DNA of 64,000 nt from Chryseobacterium hagamense (GTDB lineage Bacteria > Bacteroidota > Bacteroidia > Flavobacteriales > Weeksellaceae): contig NZ_BJYJ01000001.1 of NCBI RefSeq assembly GCF_007991455.1, positions 558,001 to 622,000 on the forward strand. The letters run 5' to 3'. The notes under the pieces were generated by a model. It saw only the letters and a list, made by a program, of their open reading frames with translations, had not been told where the DNA came from and did no database searches. Of this stretch, positions 9,431-18,583 are shown piece after piece (the first letter of the stretch is position 1; each line of letters starts with the position of its first letter). Position numbers and translations under genes: made by a program.

Positions 9431-10552
9431 ATGAAGTTTGAACTTTGTACTACAGAACCGGATGAGAGAATTATTTATATTACCGGAAATTTTAACCGCT
9501 GGAATCCCAGAGATCAGCGGTTCCGGCTTACCCGGGACGATAACCGGCACTATTCCATTGAAATTGACGACCAGCTGCTGCCCGGGCTCGTGGAATACAA
9601 GTTCACCAAAGGCGGCTGGGAAAACGTGGAGCTGGACGGATACGGAAATATTACCCCAAACCGGAAAGCATTGAAATCTTCAGGCACCGCAACGGACACC
9701 GTAGAAAAATGGAGGCTGAACTGGGGGCCCTTCAAGGACGAGTATTTTCCGATCGCCGAAATCATTTCGGAGAAATTCTACATCCCTCAGCTTGACCGGT
9801 ACCGTAAAATATGGGTGCTGCTGCCTTATGATTATTACGATTCCGACAAGAACTATCCGGTGCTGTACCTGCAGGACGCCCAGAACCTGTTCAACGAAGG
9901 CAGTGATTACGGAAACTGGGAAATCGACAAAAAGCTTTCCGTACTTTCGGAATATGGCCGCGGAGAGGTAATCATCGTCGCTATCGAGCACGGGAGCGAA
10001 GACCGGATCAAAGAATATATTTTCGACAACGATCATGTGGCCAATGGCTCCGAAGGAAAAAAATACATCCGTTTCATCACCGATACTTTAAAACCGTTTG
10101 TAGACCGGAACTACCGTACCAAAAGAGACCGTGAAAATACCGGAATCGGCGGAAGCTCGCTCGGCGCCCTGATCAGCATTTACAGCGGTTTCCTGTATCC
10201 TGAAGTCTATTCCAAGCTTCTGATTTTTTCGCCCTCGCTTTGGGTGGAACCGAACAATAATTTCCCGATGATGAATTTCAGGGTTCCCTTCAAAACAAAG
10301 ATCTATCTTTATGGCGGCGGCCAGGAAGGCTCTAAAATGGTAAAAAGGATCCATACCTTTGAAGAGTCCATGAAACGTTGGGAACAGAATGGCCTGTTTG
10401 ATTTTGAAATCAGGACCAGCATCAACCCGGAAGGCACGCACAGCGAATTTTACTGGTCGCAGGAATTTCCGAGAGCCATCGAATGGCTGTACTACAACAA
10501 TACCGAAAACCCTGTGGAAGTAAAACCCAAGCAGGACAGCATAAAAAATTAA
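9431..10552 (+). CDS. Esterase-family alpha/beta hydrolase with N-terminal CBM48-like domain
   Basis: 373 residues in two parts. Residues about 1-95 resemble a CBM48/AMPK-type glycan-binding domain (YITGNFNRWNPRDQRFRL, PGLVEYKFTKGGWENVE). Residues about 110-355 are an esterase-D/Fes-like alpha/beta hydrolase (KIWVLLPYDYYDSDKNYPVL) with a nucleophile elbow GIGGSSLGAL (Ser near 242) and a probable His in the segment NPEGTHSEFYW. There is no signal peptide, so it is probably cytosolic. The substrate is unknown. It heads a plus-strand run of peptide-ligase genes, is divergent from glgB, and is followed after 3 bases by the aminopeptidase gene. Confidence 0.82.
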   Translation: MKFELCTTEPDERIIYITGNFNRWNPRDQRFRLTRDDNRHYSIEIDDQLLPGLVEYKFTKGGWENVELDGYGNITPNRKALKSSGTATDTVEKWRLNWGPFKDEYFPIAEIISEKFYIPQLDRYRKIWVLLPYDYYDSDKNYPVLYLQDAQNLFNEGSDYGNWEIDKKLSVLSEYGRGEVIIVAIEHGSEDRIKEYIFDNDHVANGSEGKKYIRFITDTLKPFVDRNYRTKRDRENTGIGGSSLGALISIYSGFLYPEVYSKLLIFSPSLWVEPNNNFPMMNFRVPFKTKIYLYGGGQEGSKMVKRIHTFEESMKRWEQNGLFDFEIRTSINPEGTHSEFYWSQEFPRAIEWLYYNNTENPVEVKPKQDSIKN

Positions 10553-10555
10553 CGT

Positions 10556-11971
10556 ATGAAACTTATCAACAAAAAAAATAAAAACTATACGCAGGTCTTT
10601 CATCTTTTTACGGAAGAAGAATGGGCAAAATCCGGCAGGAATTTCCATAAAAACATTTCCACTTTTTTTACCGGGAAGAAGCATGACGTCTTTATTCAGG
10701 TCCATGAAGAAGGAACGGTTTATTTTATCGGCCTCGGAAAACTGGGTGTGCAGAGTTTTGAGGTTCAACAGGTGGCCCTGAAATTTTCCCAGACCTACAA
10801 AGAAAAAATACAGGCAGTCCCTACACTGGTCCTGGCTGATCTAATGAGTGAAAGACAGTTTGAAGAGTTCATAAAAGGCCTGCTGACCGGGACCTACCAC
10901 TATCCTTTCGAAAAAACACATGCTTTCTGGAATCCCGGATTCGAACTGCATTTTGAAAATTTAAGCCAGAAAAAGCTAGATCACATCGGTAAAAAAGCGG
11001 AAGCCATCAGCAACGGACAGACGGCCTGCCAGGAATGGCTGAACAAACCCGCCAATCTTAAAAAACCGGATATTTTCAGTTTATATCTAAAAAATTTAGC
11101 TAAAAAGTACGATATAAAATACACGGTATTCAACAGGAAAAAATGCGAGGAGCTCGGTCTGGGAGCCTACCTTTCCGTGAATCAGGGAAGTGCTTATGAC
11201 GCGGCATTTACCATCCTTGAATATAAAACCACCGTTAAAAATGCCAGGACTTTCGGGCTGGTTGGAAAATGCGTATTATTTGATACCGGGGGGATTTCCC
11301 TGAAAAACCCGGACAACATGCACTACATGAAATCGGATATGGGCGGCGCGACAGCGGTCTTGGGAACTTTAATTTATGCTGCGGAAATGCAGCTCCCGGT
11401 GAATATCGTTGCCATTCTTCCCATCACCGACAATGCCATTTCCGAGAAAGCCTTTCTTCCGAGCGACGTCATTACCGCCTACAACGGAAAGACCATCGAA
11501 GTGCTGAATACCGATGCGGAAGGAAGAATGATTCTGGCAGACGGACTTTCTTACCTGGCTAAAAATTTTAAAACCGATTTCCTGATTGATCTTGCCACCC
11601 TGACGGGAAGCTCCGTACGGATGTTCGGCGATACCTGCGGGGCCTTGTTTTCCAACAGCGAAGAGCTTAAGAATCTCCTTCTTACCACCGGAGACAAGAC
11701 CAACCAGAAACTTTGGAATTTACCGCTCTGGGACATCTGGAAAGACGACATCCGTTCCGATGTCGCCGATCTCAAAAATATTTCCATGAAACCCATCGGA
11801 GACTGTATCGTAGCCGCCAAATTCCTGGAACAGTTTATTGAAAACCATCCGAAGTGGGCCCATCTGGATATTGCCGGCGTTGCCTTCGGAAATGTGGGCT
11901 ATGCAAAAGAAAAGGCAGCCACCGGATTCGGCGTACAGCTGCTGGCAGATTTAATCGAAAATTATCACTAA
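10556..11971 (+). CDS. M17 leucyl aminopeptidase family protein
   Basis: A dimetal cytosolic aminopeptidase of the M17 family, 471 residues. The metal and active-site motifs are clear: GKCVLFDTGGISLK (canonical GKGVTFDSGGLSIK), MKSDMGGATAV and the family signature NTDAEGRMILADG near residue 319, followed by ATLTGSSVRMFGD. The N-terminal half is the poorly conserved M17 N-domain. It starts 3 bases after the esterase stop (taacgtATG), so the two are co-transcribed. M17 enzymes often act on Cys-Gly or other dipeptides, so turnover of the neighbouring ligases' product is a reasonable inference, although general peptide recycling is equally possible. Confidence 0.92.
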   Translation: MKLINKKNKNYTQVFHLFTEEEWAKSGRNFHKNISTFFTGKKHDVFIQVHEEGTVYFIGLGKLGVQSFEVQQVALKFSQTYKEKIQAVPTLVLADLMSERQFEEFIKGLLTGTYHYPFEKTHAFWNPGFELHFENLSQKKLDHIGKKAEAISNGQTACQEWLNKPANLKKPDIFSLYLKNLAKKYDIKYTVFNRKKCEELGLGAYLSVNQGSAYDAAFTILEYKTTVKNARTFGLVGKCVLFDTGGISLKNPDNMHYMKSDMGGATAVLGTLIYAAEMQLPVNIVAILPITDNAISEKAFLPSDVITAYNGKTIEVLNTDAEGRMILADGLSYLAKNFKTDFLIDLATLTGSSVRMFGDTCGALFSNSEELKNLLLTTGDKTNQKLWNLPLWDIWKDDIRSDVADLKNISMKPIGDCIVAAKFLEQFIENHPKWAHLDIAGVAFGNVGYAKEKAATGFGVQLLADLIENYH

Positions 11972-12109
11972 AAATTAGTTTATTACAAAAATTCTCTGTA
12001 TAATTGATAGGATTTTCAAAAGTATACGATATTTTATTTTTTAACATCAAATAATTAAAAAATAAAGATTTTCGCTTTTAAAAATCCATCAAAAAACTAA
12101 AAACGTTGT

Positions 12110-13321
12110 ATGGAGGAGAAAACTATAGTGTGCATTTCATGCTATTACAAGGGTTATAATTTCATGAATGAAATGAAAAGACTCGGTAATAAAGTAATCC
12201 TGGTAACATCTGAGAATCTCAAAGAGAAAAACTGGCCTTGGCACGCCATCGACGAGATATTTTACATGCCCGAGATCAAACCGTCGGTATGGAACCTCGA
12301 TCATCTGGTTCAGGGGTTTTCCCATCTGATGCAGACCCGGAAGATCCATGCGGTAATCGCCCTGGATGATTACGATGTGGAAAAAGCTGCCCTTATCCGG
12401 GAAACTTTCAGGATTCCCGGGATGGGACAGACTACCCACCGCTATTTCAGAGATAAGCTGGCCATGCGTCAGAAAGCCAAAGATTCCGGTATCAACGTTC
12501 CTGAATTTACCGCTGTTTTCAACAATGATGAGGTAAATGCCTTTACCAATCAGGTTCCTGCTCCATGGGTCCTCAAGCCCCGTTCCGAAGCCTCCGCTTC
12601 CGGCATTAAAAAACTGACTTCCAGGGAAGATTTGTGGGAGGCCCTGAACAACTTAGGGGAAGAGCGTCACCTTTTTTTACTGGAAAACTTTAAGCCCGGC
12701 GATGTCTATCATGTAGACAGCCTTACCTTCAATAAACAAATCGTTTTTACCTCTGCTTCAAAATATCTTGCCCCGCCGATGCAGGTCTCCCATGAAGGCG
12801 GCGTTTTCAGGACCAAAACATTAGGGCCCCATTCGGTTGAATATAAGGCGCTGGAAAAGGCCAATGCCCAGGTGCTTTCCAGTTTCGGACTGATGAACGG
12901 TGCTACCCATACCGAATTTATCAGAAGCCGGGACAACGGAAAATATTACTTTCTTGAAACTTCCTCACGGGTAGGCGGTGCCCATATTCCCGATCTGGTG
13001 GAAGCATCCACCCGGATCAACATCTGGAAAGAATGGGCAAAGATAGAAGACGCACTGCTTCGTGGTAAAAAGTATAAGATCCCGAAACCGACCGGGTATT
13101 ATTCCGGACTGATCATCGCCCTGATTAAAGATAAAGAACCTGATTATAGTCAGTTTGAATGTGAAGAAGCCGTAAAATTCCTGCCGATTGATTATCATGC
13201 GGGCATCGTTTACCGATCAGAGGATGCGGATGTCGTACAGGAAAAACTGGATCAAGCCGCTGAAAAAATCCAGGCTGAAATGCTGAGCATTCTCCCTCCG
13301 AAGGATAAGCCTACCTCCTGA
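12110..13321 (+). CDS. ATP-grasp ligase, carboxylate-amine type
   Basis: 403 residues with the order of a biotin-carboxylase-like ATP-grasp enzyme. A pre-ATP-grasp Rossmann domain comes first (VCISCYYKGYNFMNEMKRLG, HAVIALDDYDVEKAA). Then RDKLAMRQKAKDSGINVPEF leads into the grasp fold. The ATP-binding lysine is in WVLKPRSEASASGIKKL near residue 155, and the Mg-binding strand HTEFIRSRDNGKYYFLETSS is near 266-285. Family members ligate amino acids or peptides through an acyl phosphate. The partner substrate cannot be read from sequence. It is the first of three ATP-grasp-type genes in this plus-strand cluster. Confidence 0.85.
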   Translation: MEEKTIVCISCYYKGYNFMNEMKRLGNKVILVTSENLKEKNWPWHAIDEIFYMPEIKPSVWNLDHLVQGFSHLMQTRKIHAVIALDDYDVEKAALIRETFRIPGMGQTTHRYFRDKLAMRQKAKDSGINVPEFTAVFNNDEVNAFTNQVPAPWVLKPRSEASASGIKKLTSREDLWEALNNLGEERHLFLLENFKPGDVYHVDSLTFNKQIVFTSASKYLAPPMQVSHEGGVFRTKTLGPHSVEYKALEKANAQVLSSFGLMNGATHTEFIRSRDNGKYYFLETSSRVGGAHIPDLVEASTRINIWKEWAKIEDALLRGKKYKIPKPTGYYSGLIIALIKDKEPDYSQFECEEAVKFLPIDYHAGIVYRSEDADVVQEKLDQAAEKIQAEMLSILPPKDKPTS

Positions 13322-13447
13322 ATTTTTAAATATTAACAGCAATACGCCGGAAACGGGACAAACCGGTATAATTTCAGGTTTTGCCTTCCGTTTAAATCAA
13401 AAGCAGAGATCAAGAGCTGAAAACCTTTTAACTCCAAATAACAAAAA

Positions 13448-14161
13448 ATGCCGAAAATAGAACATACCGATTATTATTCACATATTTTAGGAACAAGCCT
13501 CCAAGTTGAGGTCACGGGCCATTACGGCTACCCGATCATCATGTTCCCGACTTCACAGGGGCTTTATACCCAGAACCACGATTTTCAGCTGAACGGAAGC
13601 ATCAACTGGTTTGTGGAACAGGGAAAAGTAAAACTCTACAACATCCAGACGATCGACAGCCGGAGCTTTTACGATGAAAGCATTCCGCCGCAGGAGAGAA
13701 TCCGGAATTACGAAAAATATGTACAGTTCCTGATCAGGGAATTCGTGCCTTATATTCAGAAGCTTCATAATACCTACCGTGTAGCCGTAGCCGGCGCAAG
13801 TTTCGGAGGATATCATGCTGCCAATTTTGCCTTCCGGTTTCCGGATGTGGTGTCGCATTTATTCTGCCTTTCGGGAGCATTCAGCATCAGGAATTTTATG
13901 GACGGCTATTCCGATGATCTGGTATACTTCAATTGCCCCAGGGAATTCGTAAAAAATGACGAAGCCTGGAAATACAAACACCTGCATATCGTGCTGAGCA
14001 CATCCGATCAGGACATCTGCAGGGATAAAAATGCGGAAATGGCCGAAATCCTGTCATCAAAAGGAATCGATTTCTGGTACGATGAAAAGAAGTGGATCAA
14101 CCATGACTGGCCGCTCTGGCGAATGGTATTCCCCACTTTTATCGGAGCATTTTTTTCATAA
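13448..14161 (+). CDS. Esterase-family alpha/beta hydrolase
   Basis: 237 residues, a single alpha/beta hydrolase domain. The strand GHYGYPIIMFPTSQG is followed by a helix and the nucleophile elbow VAGASFGGYHAANFAF (Ser near 118). The acid is plausible in LSTSDQDICRDKN, and the base is His in KWINHDWPLW near residue 218. It is smaller than the neighbouring CBM48-esterase and lacks a carbohydrate-binding domain. It resembles putative esterases often found beside ATP-grasp genes. It could remove an ester or peptide group from the cluster product, but this is inference. Confidence 0.82.
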   Translation: MPKIEHTDYYSHILGTSLQVEVTGHYGYPIIMFPTSQGLYTQNHDFQLNGSINWFVEQGKVKLYNIQTIDSRSFYDESIPPQERIRNYEKYVQFLIREFVPYIQKLHNTYRVAVAGASFGGYHAANFAFRFPDVVSHLFCLSGAFSIRNFMDGYSDDLVYFNCPREFVKNDEAWKYKHLHIVLSTSDQDICRDKNAEMAEILSSKGIDFWYDEKKWINHDWPLWRMVFPTFIGAFFS

Positions 14162-14186
14162 AACTGACTGAACTATAAGCACAAAG

Positions 14187-14219
14187 AATCTTAATGCGAA
14201 GTCCGTAAAGATTTTTTTT
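14187..14219 (+). terminator. Weak intrinsic terminator
   Basis: A 6-bp AT-rich stem (AATCTT with AAGATT) is followed directly by a run of eight T. It lies 25 bases past the esterase stop and about 130 bases before the next gene, so it may split the ligase cluster into two transcripts. Confidence 0.4.
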
Positions 14220-14349
14220 CGACTAACTGTCTTTAAGTTTGCCAGGAGATTCTGCTCAGCTAAGCACACAGAGATTAAATTAAAAGATCATCATTAATTC
14301 AGATCTCAATCAAAATATTCAATAATTAACAAAAATAAAAAAATACATT

Positions 14350-15303
14350 ATGGCTAAAAAAGTAGGAATTTTGTTCGGGATGGAAGATACGTTTCCCTGG
14401 GCATTTATCGATAAAGTGAATGAATTGGGCAGTGGGGAAATCGTTGCCGAACCGGTAAATATCGATAAGCTTGAACAGGGTGCCGATTACGGGTATGCCG
14501 TAATTATCGACCGGATTTCGCAGGATGTGCCCTTTTACCGGGCTTACCTGAAAAATGCAGCGCTGAACGGAACGTATGTCATCAATAATCCTTTCTGGTG
14601 GAGTGCCGACGAAAAGTTTTTCAATAATGCTCTGATGACGAAACTGGGCATCCCTCTTCCGAAAACCGTCCTTCTCCCTTCTCATGAAAGGCCGACCAAC
14701 ACTTCGGAAACCTCATTCAGAAACCTGCAGTTTCCTCATGACTGGGAATATATTTTCGATTATGTGGGATTCCCGGCGTATATGAAACCTCACGACGGCG
14801 GCGGCTGGAGAAATGTTTACCGCGTCGACAGTCCGGAAGACCTATGGGCCAAACTTGGCGAAACGGAGCAATTGGTGATGATGGTACAGGAAGAAATTAT
14901 TTTCGACGATTATTACCGTGTGTACTGCCTGGGCCAGAAATACGTACACATCATGCCGTACGAACCGAGAAACGAACCTCACCTGAGATATGAAACAACG
15001 CATAAAACCGGGGGCAAAGAACTTAAAAAGATTTTGAAAACCATCCATGACTATACGCTTAAAATGAACAGGGCACTGGGCTACGATTTCAACACGGTGG
15101 AGTTTGCCGTACGCGACGGAATTCCGTATGCCATTGATTTCTGCAATCCGGCTCCCGATGCCGACCGCAATTCGGTAGGGGAAGAAAACTTTGCCTGGAT
15201 CGTAGAGCATGCCGCTAAATTAGCCGTTGAAAAAGCGAAAGAATATGTTCCCGGCAAGCCGAACATCTCCTGGGGAACTTTCGTTAAAGATTCTGTAAAA
15301 TAA
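14350..15303 (+). CDS. ATP-grasp ligase (second)
   Basis: 317 residues, an ATP-grasp protein only distantly like the one at 12110. Residues 1-90 are the N-domain (VGILFGMEDTFPWAFIDKVN). FFNNALMTKLGIPLPKTVLL leads into the grasp. The nucleotide-binding lysine is in YMKPHDGGGWRNVYRV near residue 145. VQEEIIFDDYYRVYCLGQKY is the central strand pair. The metal-binding end is NTVEFAVRDGIPYAIDFCNP near 248-268. This architecture is shared with RimK/DdlB-type ligases. It lies 22 bases before the GCS2-type ligase gene, so both are probably made together. Confidence 0.85.
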   Translation: MAKKVGILFGMEDTFPWAFIDKVNELGSGEIVAEPVNIDKLEQGADYGYAVIIDRISQDVPFYRAYLKNAALNGTYVINNPFWWSADEKFFNNALMTKLGIPLPKTVLLPSHERPTNTSETSFRNLQFPHDWEYIFDYVGFPAYMKPHDGGGWRNVYRVDSPEDLWAKLGETEQLVMMVQEEIIFDDYYRVYCLGQKYVHIMPYEPRNEPHLRYETTHKTGGKELKKILKTIHDYTLKMNRALGYDFNTVEFAVRDGIPYAIDFCNPAPDADRNSVGEENFAWIVEHAAKLAVEKAKEYVPGKPNISWGTFVKDSVK

Positions 15304-15325
15304 GAACCTCTGAAAACACAAAAAA

Positions 15326-16444
15326 ATGCATCAATTTACTATCGGAATCGAAGAAGAATATCAGATCATTGATGTTGAGAGCAGGGACCTGATTTCTCAT
15401 GTTTCGAAAATCATCGAAGGCGGGAAAGCGGTTTTAAGTGAAAATTTAAAGCACGAAATGCACGAATCCATGATCGAAATGGAAACCGGCATCTGCCAGA
15501 ATATCCAGGAGGCCAAAGCGGAACTGACGAACCTGAGAAGTCACCTCATAAAAACCGCCCACGAACAGGGACTCCGGGTTTCCGGCGGCGGGACCCATCC
15601 TTTTTCCAACTGGGAACACAACACCATTACCAACGGGGAACGGTACAATAAAATCGTGGATGATATGGGCGATGTGGCCCGTGGAAATTTAATCTTCGGT
15701 CTTCATGTCCACATCGGAATCCCGAACCGTGAAGAAGGCGTAAGGATCCAGAACGTAATGCGGTATTTTCTGCCGCACGTGTACGCCCTGTCTACCAATT
15801 CTCCTTTCTGGATCGGAAGAAATACGGGTTTCAAATCATACCGTCAGGAAATTTTCGTAAAATTCCCGAGAACCGGAATTCCGAGTTTCTTCAATTCCCT
15901 GGCAGAGTTCGACAGCTATGTTGATTTGCTGGTAAAAACGGGCACCATTGACAATGCCAAGAAAATCTGGTGGGACCTGCGGGTTCACCCGTTCTACCCT
16001 ACCATTGAGTTCAGGATCTGCGATATGCCTTTACGGATCGATGAAACCGTATGCCTGGCTGCCATTATGCAATCCCTGGTGGCCAAGATCTACAAACTGC
16101 ACCAGCAGAACCTGAGCTTCAGAAGTTACCGCAGGCTTTTGCTGAATGAAAATAAATGGAGGGCTTCCAAAAGCGGAATTGATGCCCACCTGATTGATTT
16201 CGGGAAAGAAGAATCCGTTCCTTATCCTGATTTGCTAAAAGAGCTGCTTGAATTTATCGACGATGTCGTGGATGATCTGGGATGCCGGAAAGAAGTGGAT
16301 TATGCCTGGACGATCCTCGAAAACGGAACCGGTGCAGACCGCCAGCTGAAGGTATTTAACGAAACCGGCGACCTTACCAAAGTCGTGGATTATATGATCT
16401 CTGAAACGGAATACGGAATCACCCACAGCGAAACGGCTTTATAA
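15326..16444 (+). CDS. GCS2-family carboxylate-amine ligase (YbdK-like)
   Basis: Glutamate-cysteine ligase type 2 relative of the YbdK/TIGR02050 kind, 372 residues. Such enzymes join a carboxylate to an amine with ATP, and E. coli YbdK has weak gamma-glutamylcysteine ligase activity. Motifs seen are TIGIEEEYQ at residues 5-13, a metal-binding ESMIEMETGICQNI, GLHVHIGIPN at 125-134 (canonical GxHVHVG) and FPTIEFRICD-like YPTIEFRICDMPLRID. Length is normal. No glutathione synthetase partner is recognisable, so a different small peptide is likely. It follows the second ATP-grasp gene by 22 bases. Confidence 0.9.
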   Translation: MHQFTIGIEEEYQIIDVESRDLISHVSKIIEGGKAVLSENLKHEMHESMIEMETGICQNIQEAKAELTNLRSHLIKTAHEQGLRVSGGGTHPFSNWEHNTITNGERYNKIVDDMGDVARGNLIFGLHVHIGIPNREEGVRIQNVMRYFLPHVYALSTNSPFWIGRNTGFKSYRQEIFVKFPRTGIPSFFNSLAEFDSYVDLLVKTGTIDNAKKIWWDLRVHPFYPTIEFRICDMPLRIDETVCLAAIMQSLVAKIYKLHQQNLSFRSYRRLLLNENKWRASKSGIDAHLIDFGKEESVPYPDLLKELLEFIDDVVDDLGCRKEVDYAWTILENGTGADRQLKVFNETGDLTKVVDYMISETEYGITHSETAL

Positions 16445-16452
16445 TATTTCGG

Positions 16453-16460
16453 TAACTTTG
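16453..16460 (+). promoter_or_regulatory. Candidate -7 promoter element of the amidotransferase gene
   Basis: TAACTTTG matches the Bacteroidetes TAnnTTTG -7 element and sits 15 bases before the ATG of the next gene. Transcription would then start within about 10 bases of the start codon, giving a very short leader. No clear -33 TTG is visible. Confidence 0.45.
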
Positions 16461-16475
16461 CAAAAATAATGCGGT

Positions 16476-17309
16476 ATGAAAGATATACGAATGGCTTTGC
16501 TAGACATGAACAACAATCAGGCAAACCAGGGATTTAAGAATATTAAAGAAATCTCCGAAGCTTTTCAGCAAGGCACGGAAGAACATGTACATATTGAAAC
16601 ATTTGATGTAAGGTTTAAAAATGAAATGCCGGCCATTGCGGATTTCGACATTTTCATTTCCTCAGGCGGGCCGGGTGACCCGCACCGGGAAGGACTGGAA
16701 TGGGAAGACCGGTTTGCCGCTTTTCTGGACGGAATTTTTGAGCATAATCAATCGGGTGACCGGAAGAAATACCTGTTCCTGATCTGCCATTCTTTCCAGC
16801 TGGCCGGCATCCACTGGAAACTCGGAACCATCAACAGAAGGAAGTCCTACTCTTTCGGGGTAATGCCGATTCACAAAACCGAAGAAGGCGAACAGGAGTT
16901 TCTGCTTAAAAATTTACCGGATCCCTTCTACGGCGTGGATTCAAGAGCGTTCCAGTTTATTGAGCCCGATTACAATCGTTTTGAAGAATTGGGAATGCAT
17001 ATTGTTGCCATTGAAAAATTCCGGCCTCACATCAACCTGGAAAGAGCGGTAATGGCCGTGCGCTTCTCGGAAGAGATTTTCGGTACCCAGTTTCATCCCG
17101 AAGCCAATCCTGCCGGAATGATCGAAAACCTGAAGGTCGAAAAAAACAAAGCCGCCATGATTGAAAATTTCGGGATGGAAAAATACCTGGAAACCATCGA
17201 CCGGATTGATGATGAAGACAAAATTCTGCTTACGCAGGCACAGATTCTCCCACGATTCCTGGACCACGCGAAAAAGAATCTTCTGAATCAGGCCCGGGCA
17301 ACCGTTTAA
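16476..17309 (+). CDS. Class I glutamine amidotransferase-like protein
   Basis: 277 residues with a GATase-1 fold. ISSGGPGDPHREGL precedes the nucleophile region FLICHSFQLAG (Cys104), and the catalytic dyad is in GTQFHPEANP (His207, Glu209), so the triad is complete. The nucleophile elbow ICHSFQ departs from the usual GxCxGxQ. These proteins hydrolyse glutamine for ammonia transfer or cleave gamma-glutamyl bonds. With a GCS2 ligase directly upstream, either supply of ammonia for amide formation or hydrolysis of a gamma-glutamyl product is possible. It has its own candidate promoter and is followed by a terminator hairpin. Confidence 0.87.
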   Translation: MKDIRMALLDMNNNQANQGFKNIKEISEAFQQGTEEHVHIETFDVRFKNEMPAIADFDIFISSGGPGDPHREGLEWEDRFAAFLDGIFEHNQSGDRKKYLFLICHSFQLAGIHWKLGTINRRKSYSFGVMPIHKTEEGEQEFLLKNLPDPFYGVDSRAFQFIEPDYNRFEELGMHIVAIEKFRPHINLERAVMAVRFSEEIFGTQFHPEANPAGMIENLKVEKNKAAMIENFGMEKYLETIDRIDDEDKILLTQAQILPRFLDHAKKNLLNQARATV

Positions 17310-17330
17310 TTACAACCAACAGAAATATTC

Positions 17331-17358
17331 AAAAATCGGGCTCCATGTCCGATTTTTT
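17331..17358 (+). terminator. Intrinsic terminator after the amidotransferase gene
   Basis: A 9-bp stem (AAAAATCGG with CCGATTTTT) and a 9-base loop are followed by T. The loop contains an in-frame ATG for the next gene. That ATG is unlikely to be used, because it lies inside the terminator of the previous gene. Confidence 0.6.
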
Positions 17359-17380
17359 AAATCACAAAAAGGAAAAGAAT

Positions 17381-18565
17381 ATGATCCCAAAATACAGAAA
17401 GCAGTTTAATCAGGAATTCTCAAATGAAAAATACGCTCAGCTGAAAGAGATCCTGAAAGAAAAAAGCGGTATCGAGCCCGCATTCAGGATATCGGAAAGC
17501 CCGCTGTTCCTGACCAGAGAATTCAAAGCCAAACTTCTGGAGGCCAGCGACAGCATTATCGACCAGATTAAAGCTTTACCGGCAGAAACCTTACGGAAAG
17601 CAATCCCGGAAAACTGTCGCGTCCCGAACGACACGCATCAGCCGCATTTTTTCACCATCGATTTCGGAATCTGCAAAAGTGAAAACGGCGAAATAGAGCC
17701 ACAGCTGATCGAGCTTCAGGCATTTCCTTCCCTCTATGCTTTCCAGAGAACTTTTGAAGATACGTTTTGTGAAGTTTATCCATTCCTTTCGGAAATAAGG
17801 AACAAAATGCCGGATGAGACCTTTAAAAATTATTTAAAAGAACTGATTGTAAGTAATGAAGACCCCGAAAATGTCGTCCTTCTTGAAATTTATCCCGAAA
17901 AGCAGAAAACCGTAATCGATTTCCTGTTCACGGAACAGCTGCTGGGCATTAAAACGGTTTGCCTGACCAAAATAAAAAAGGAAGGCAAAAAATTATTTTA
18001 CGACAACGACGGAAAGCGGACTGAAATTAAAAGAATTTACAACCGCGTTATTTTTGATGAGCTCGACAGGATCCCGGATCTGAAAACGGAGTTTGATTTC
18101 CGTGAAGAGGTGGATGTAACCTGGGTTACCCATCCGAACTGGTTTTTTAAGATTTCCAAATTCCTGCTGCCGCTTCTGCAGCATCCTTTTGTCCCGAAAA
18201 GCTACTTCCTTCATGAATTTCCGGAACATGAAGACCTTGGAGATTTTGTATTGAAACCCCTTTTCTCCTTTGCCGGCAGCGGCGTGAATTTGAATCCGAC
18301 CCGGGAAATCACTGATGCTATTGAGGACAGGGAAAACTACATCCTGCAACGAAAAGTGCAGTACGAGCCTGTTTTTGAAGATATCAACGGCGATTTTGCC
18401 AAAGCGGAGATCAGATTATTGTACATCTGGCGCGAAAAAGATGAACACCCGATCCTTTTGGAAAACCTGGGTAGAATGACCAAAGCCGCCATGGTGAATG
18501 TCGACTTCAATAAGAAAGATGCGATCTGGATCGGAAGCTCCAATGCTTTTTTTGCGGAAGAATGA
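17381..18565 (+). CDS. Probable circularly permuted ATP-grasp protein
   Basis: 394 residues from the ATG at 17381, chosen because an upstream in-frame ATG at 17345 lies in a terminator loop while this one is preceded by AAAGGAAAAGAAT. Numbering here is from that upstream ATG. Near residue 115-131 is EIEPQLIELQAFPSLY, which looks like the metal-binding E-x-N strand of ATP-grasps. Near 301-314 is FVLKPLFSFAGSGV, which looks like the ATP-binding lysine/glycine loop. Their order is the reverse of normal ATP-grasps and fits circularly permuted forms such as glutathionylspermidine synthase-like ligases. The first motif has Gln where Asn is usual. It is often annotated hypothetical, and the assignment is inference. 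Confidence 0.6.
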   Translation: MIPKYRKQFNQEFSNEKYAQLKEILKEKSGIEPAFRISESPLFLTREFKAKLLEASDSIIDQIKALPAETLRKAIPENCRVPNDTHQPHFFTIDFGICKSENGEIEPQLIELQAFPSLYAFQRTFEDTFCEVYPFLSEIRNKMPDETFKNYLKELIVSNEDPENVVLLEIYPEKQKTVIDFLFTEQLLGIKTVCLTKIKKEGKKLFYDNDGKRTEIKRIYNRVIFDELDRIPDLKTEFDFREEVDVTWVTHPNWFFKISKFLLPLLQHPFVPKSYFLHEFPEHEDLGDFVLKPLFSFAGSGVNLNPTREITDAIEDRENYILQRKVQYEPVFEDINGDFAKAEIRLLYIWREKDEHPILLENLGRMTKAAMVNVDFNKKDAIWIGSSNAFFAEE

Positions 18566-18583
18566 TTTTAAAACTGATATACG

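Noticed and set aside
10088..10768. Minus-strand frame across the esterase/aminopeptidase junction
   Set aside because: It overlaps two well-supported plus-strand genes and has no motif of its own.
12110..16444. Cluster as a glutathione pathway
   Set aside because: The GCS2 protein resembles the weak YbdK type, and neither ATP-grasp matches a glutathione synthetase by eye.
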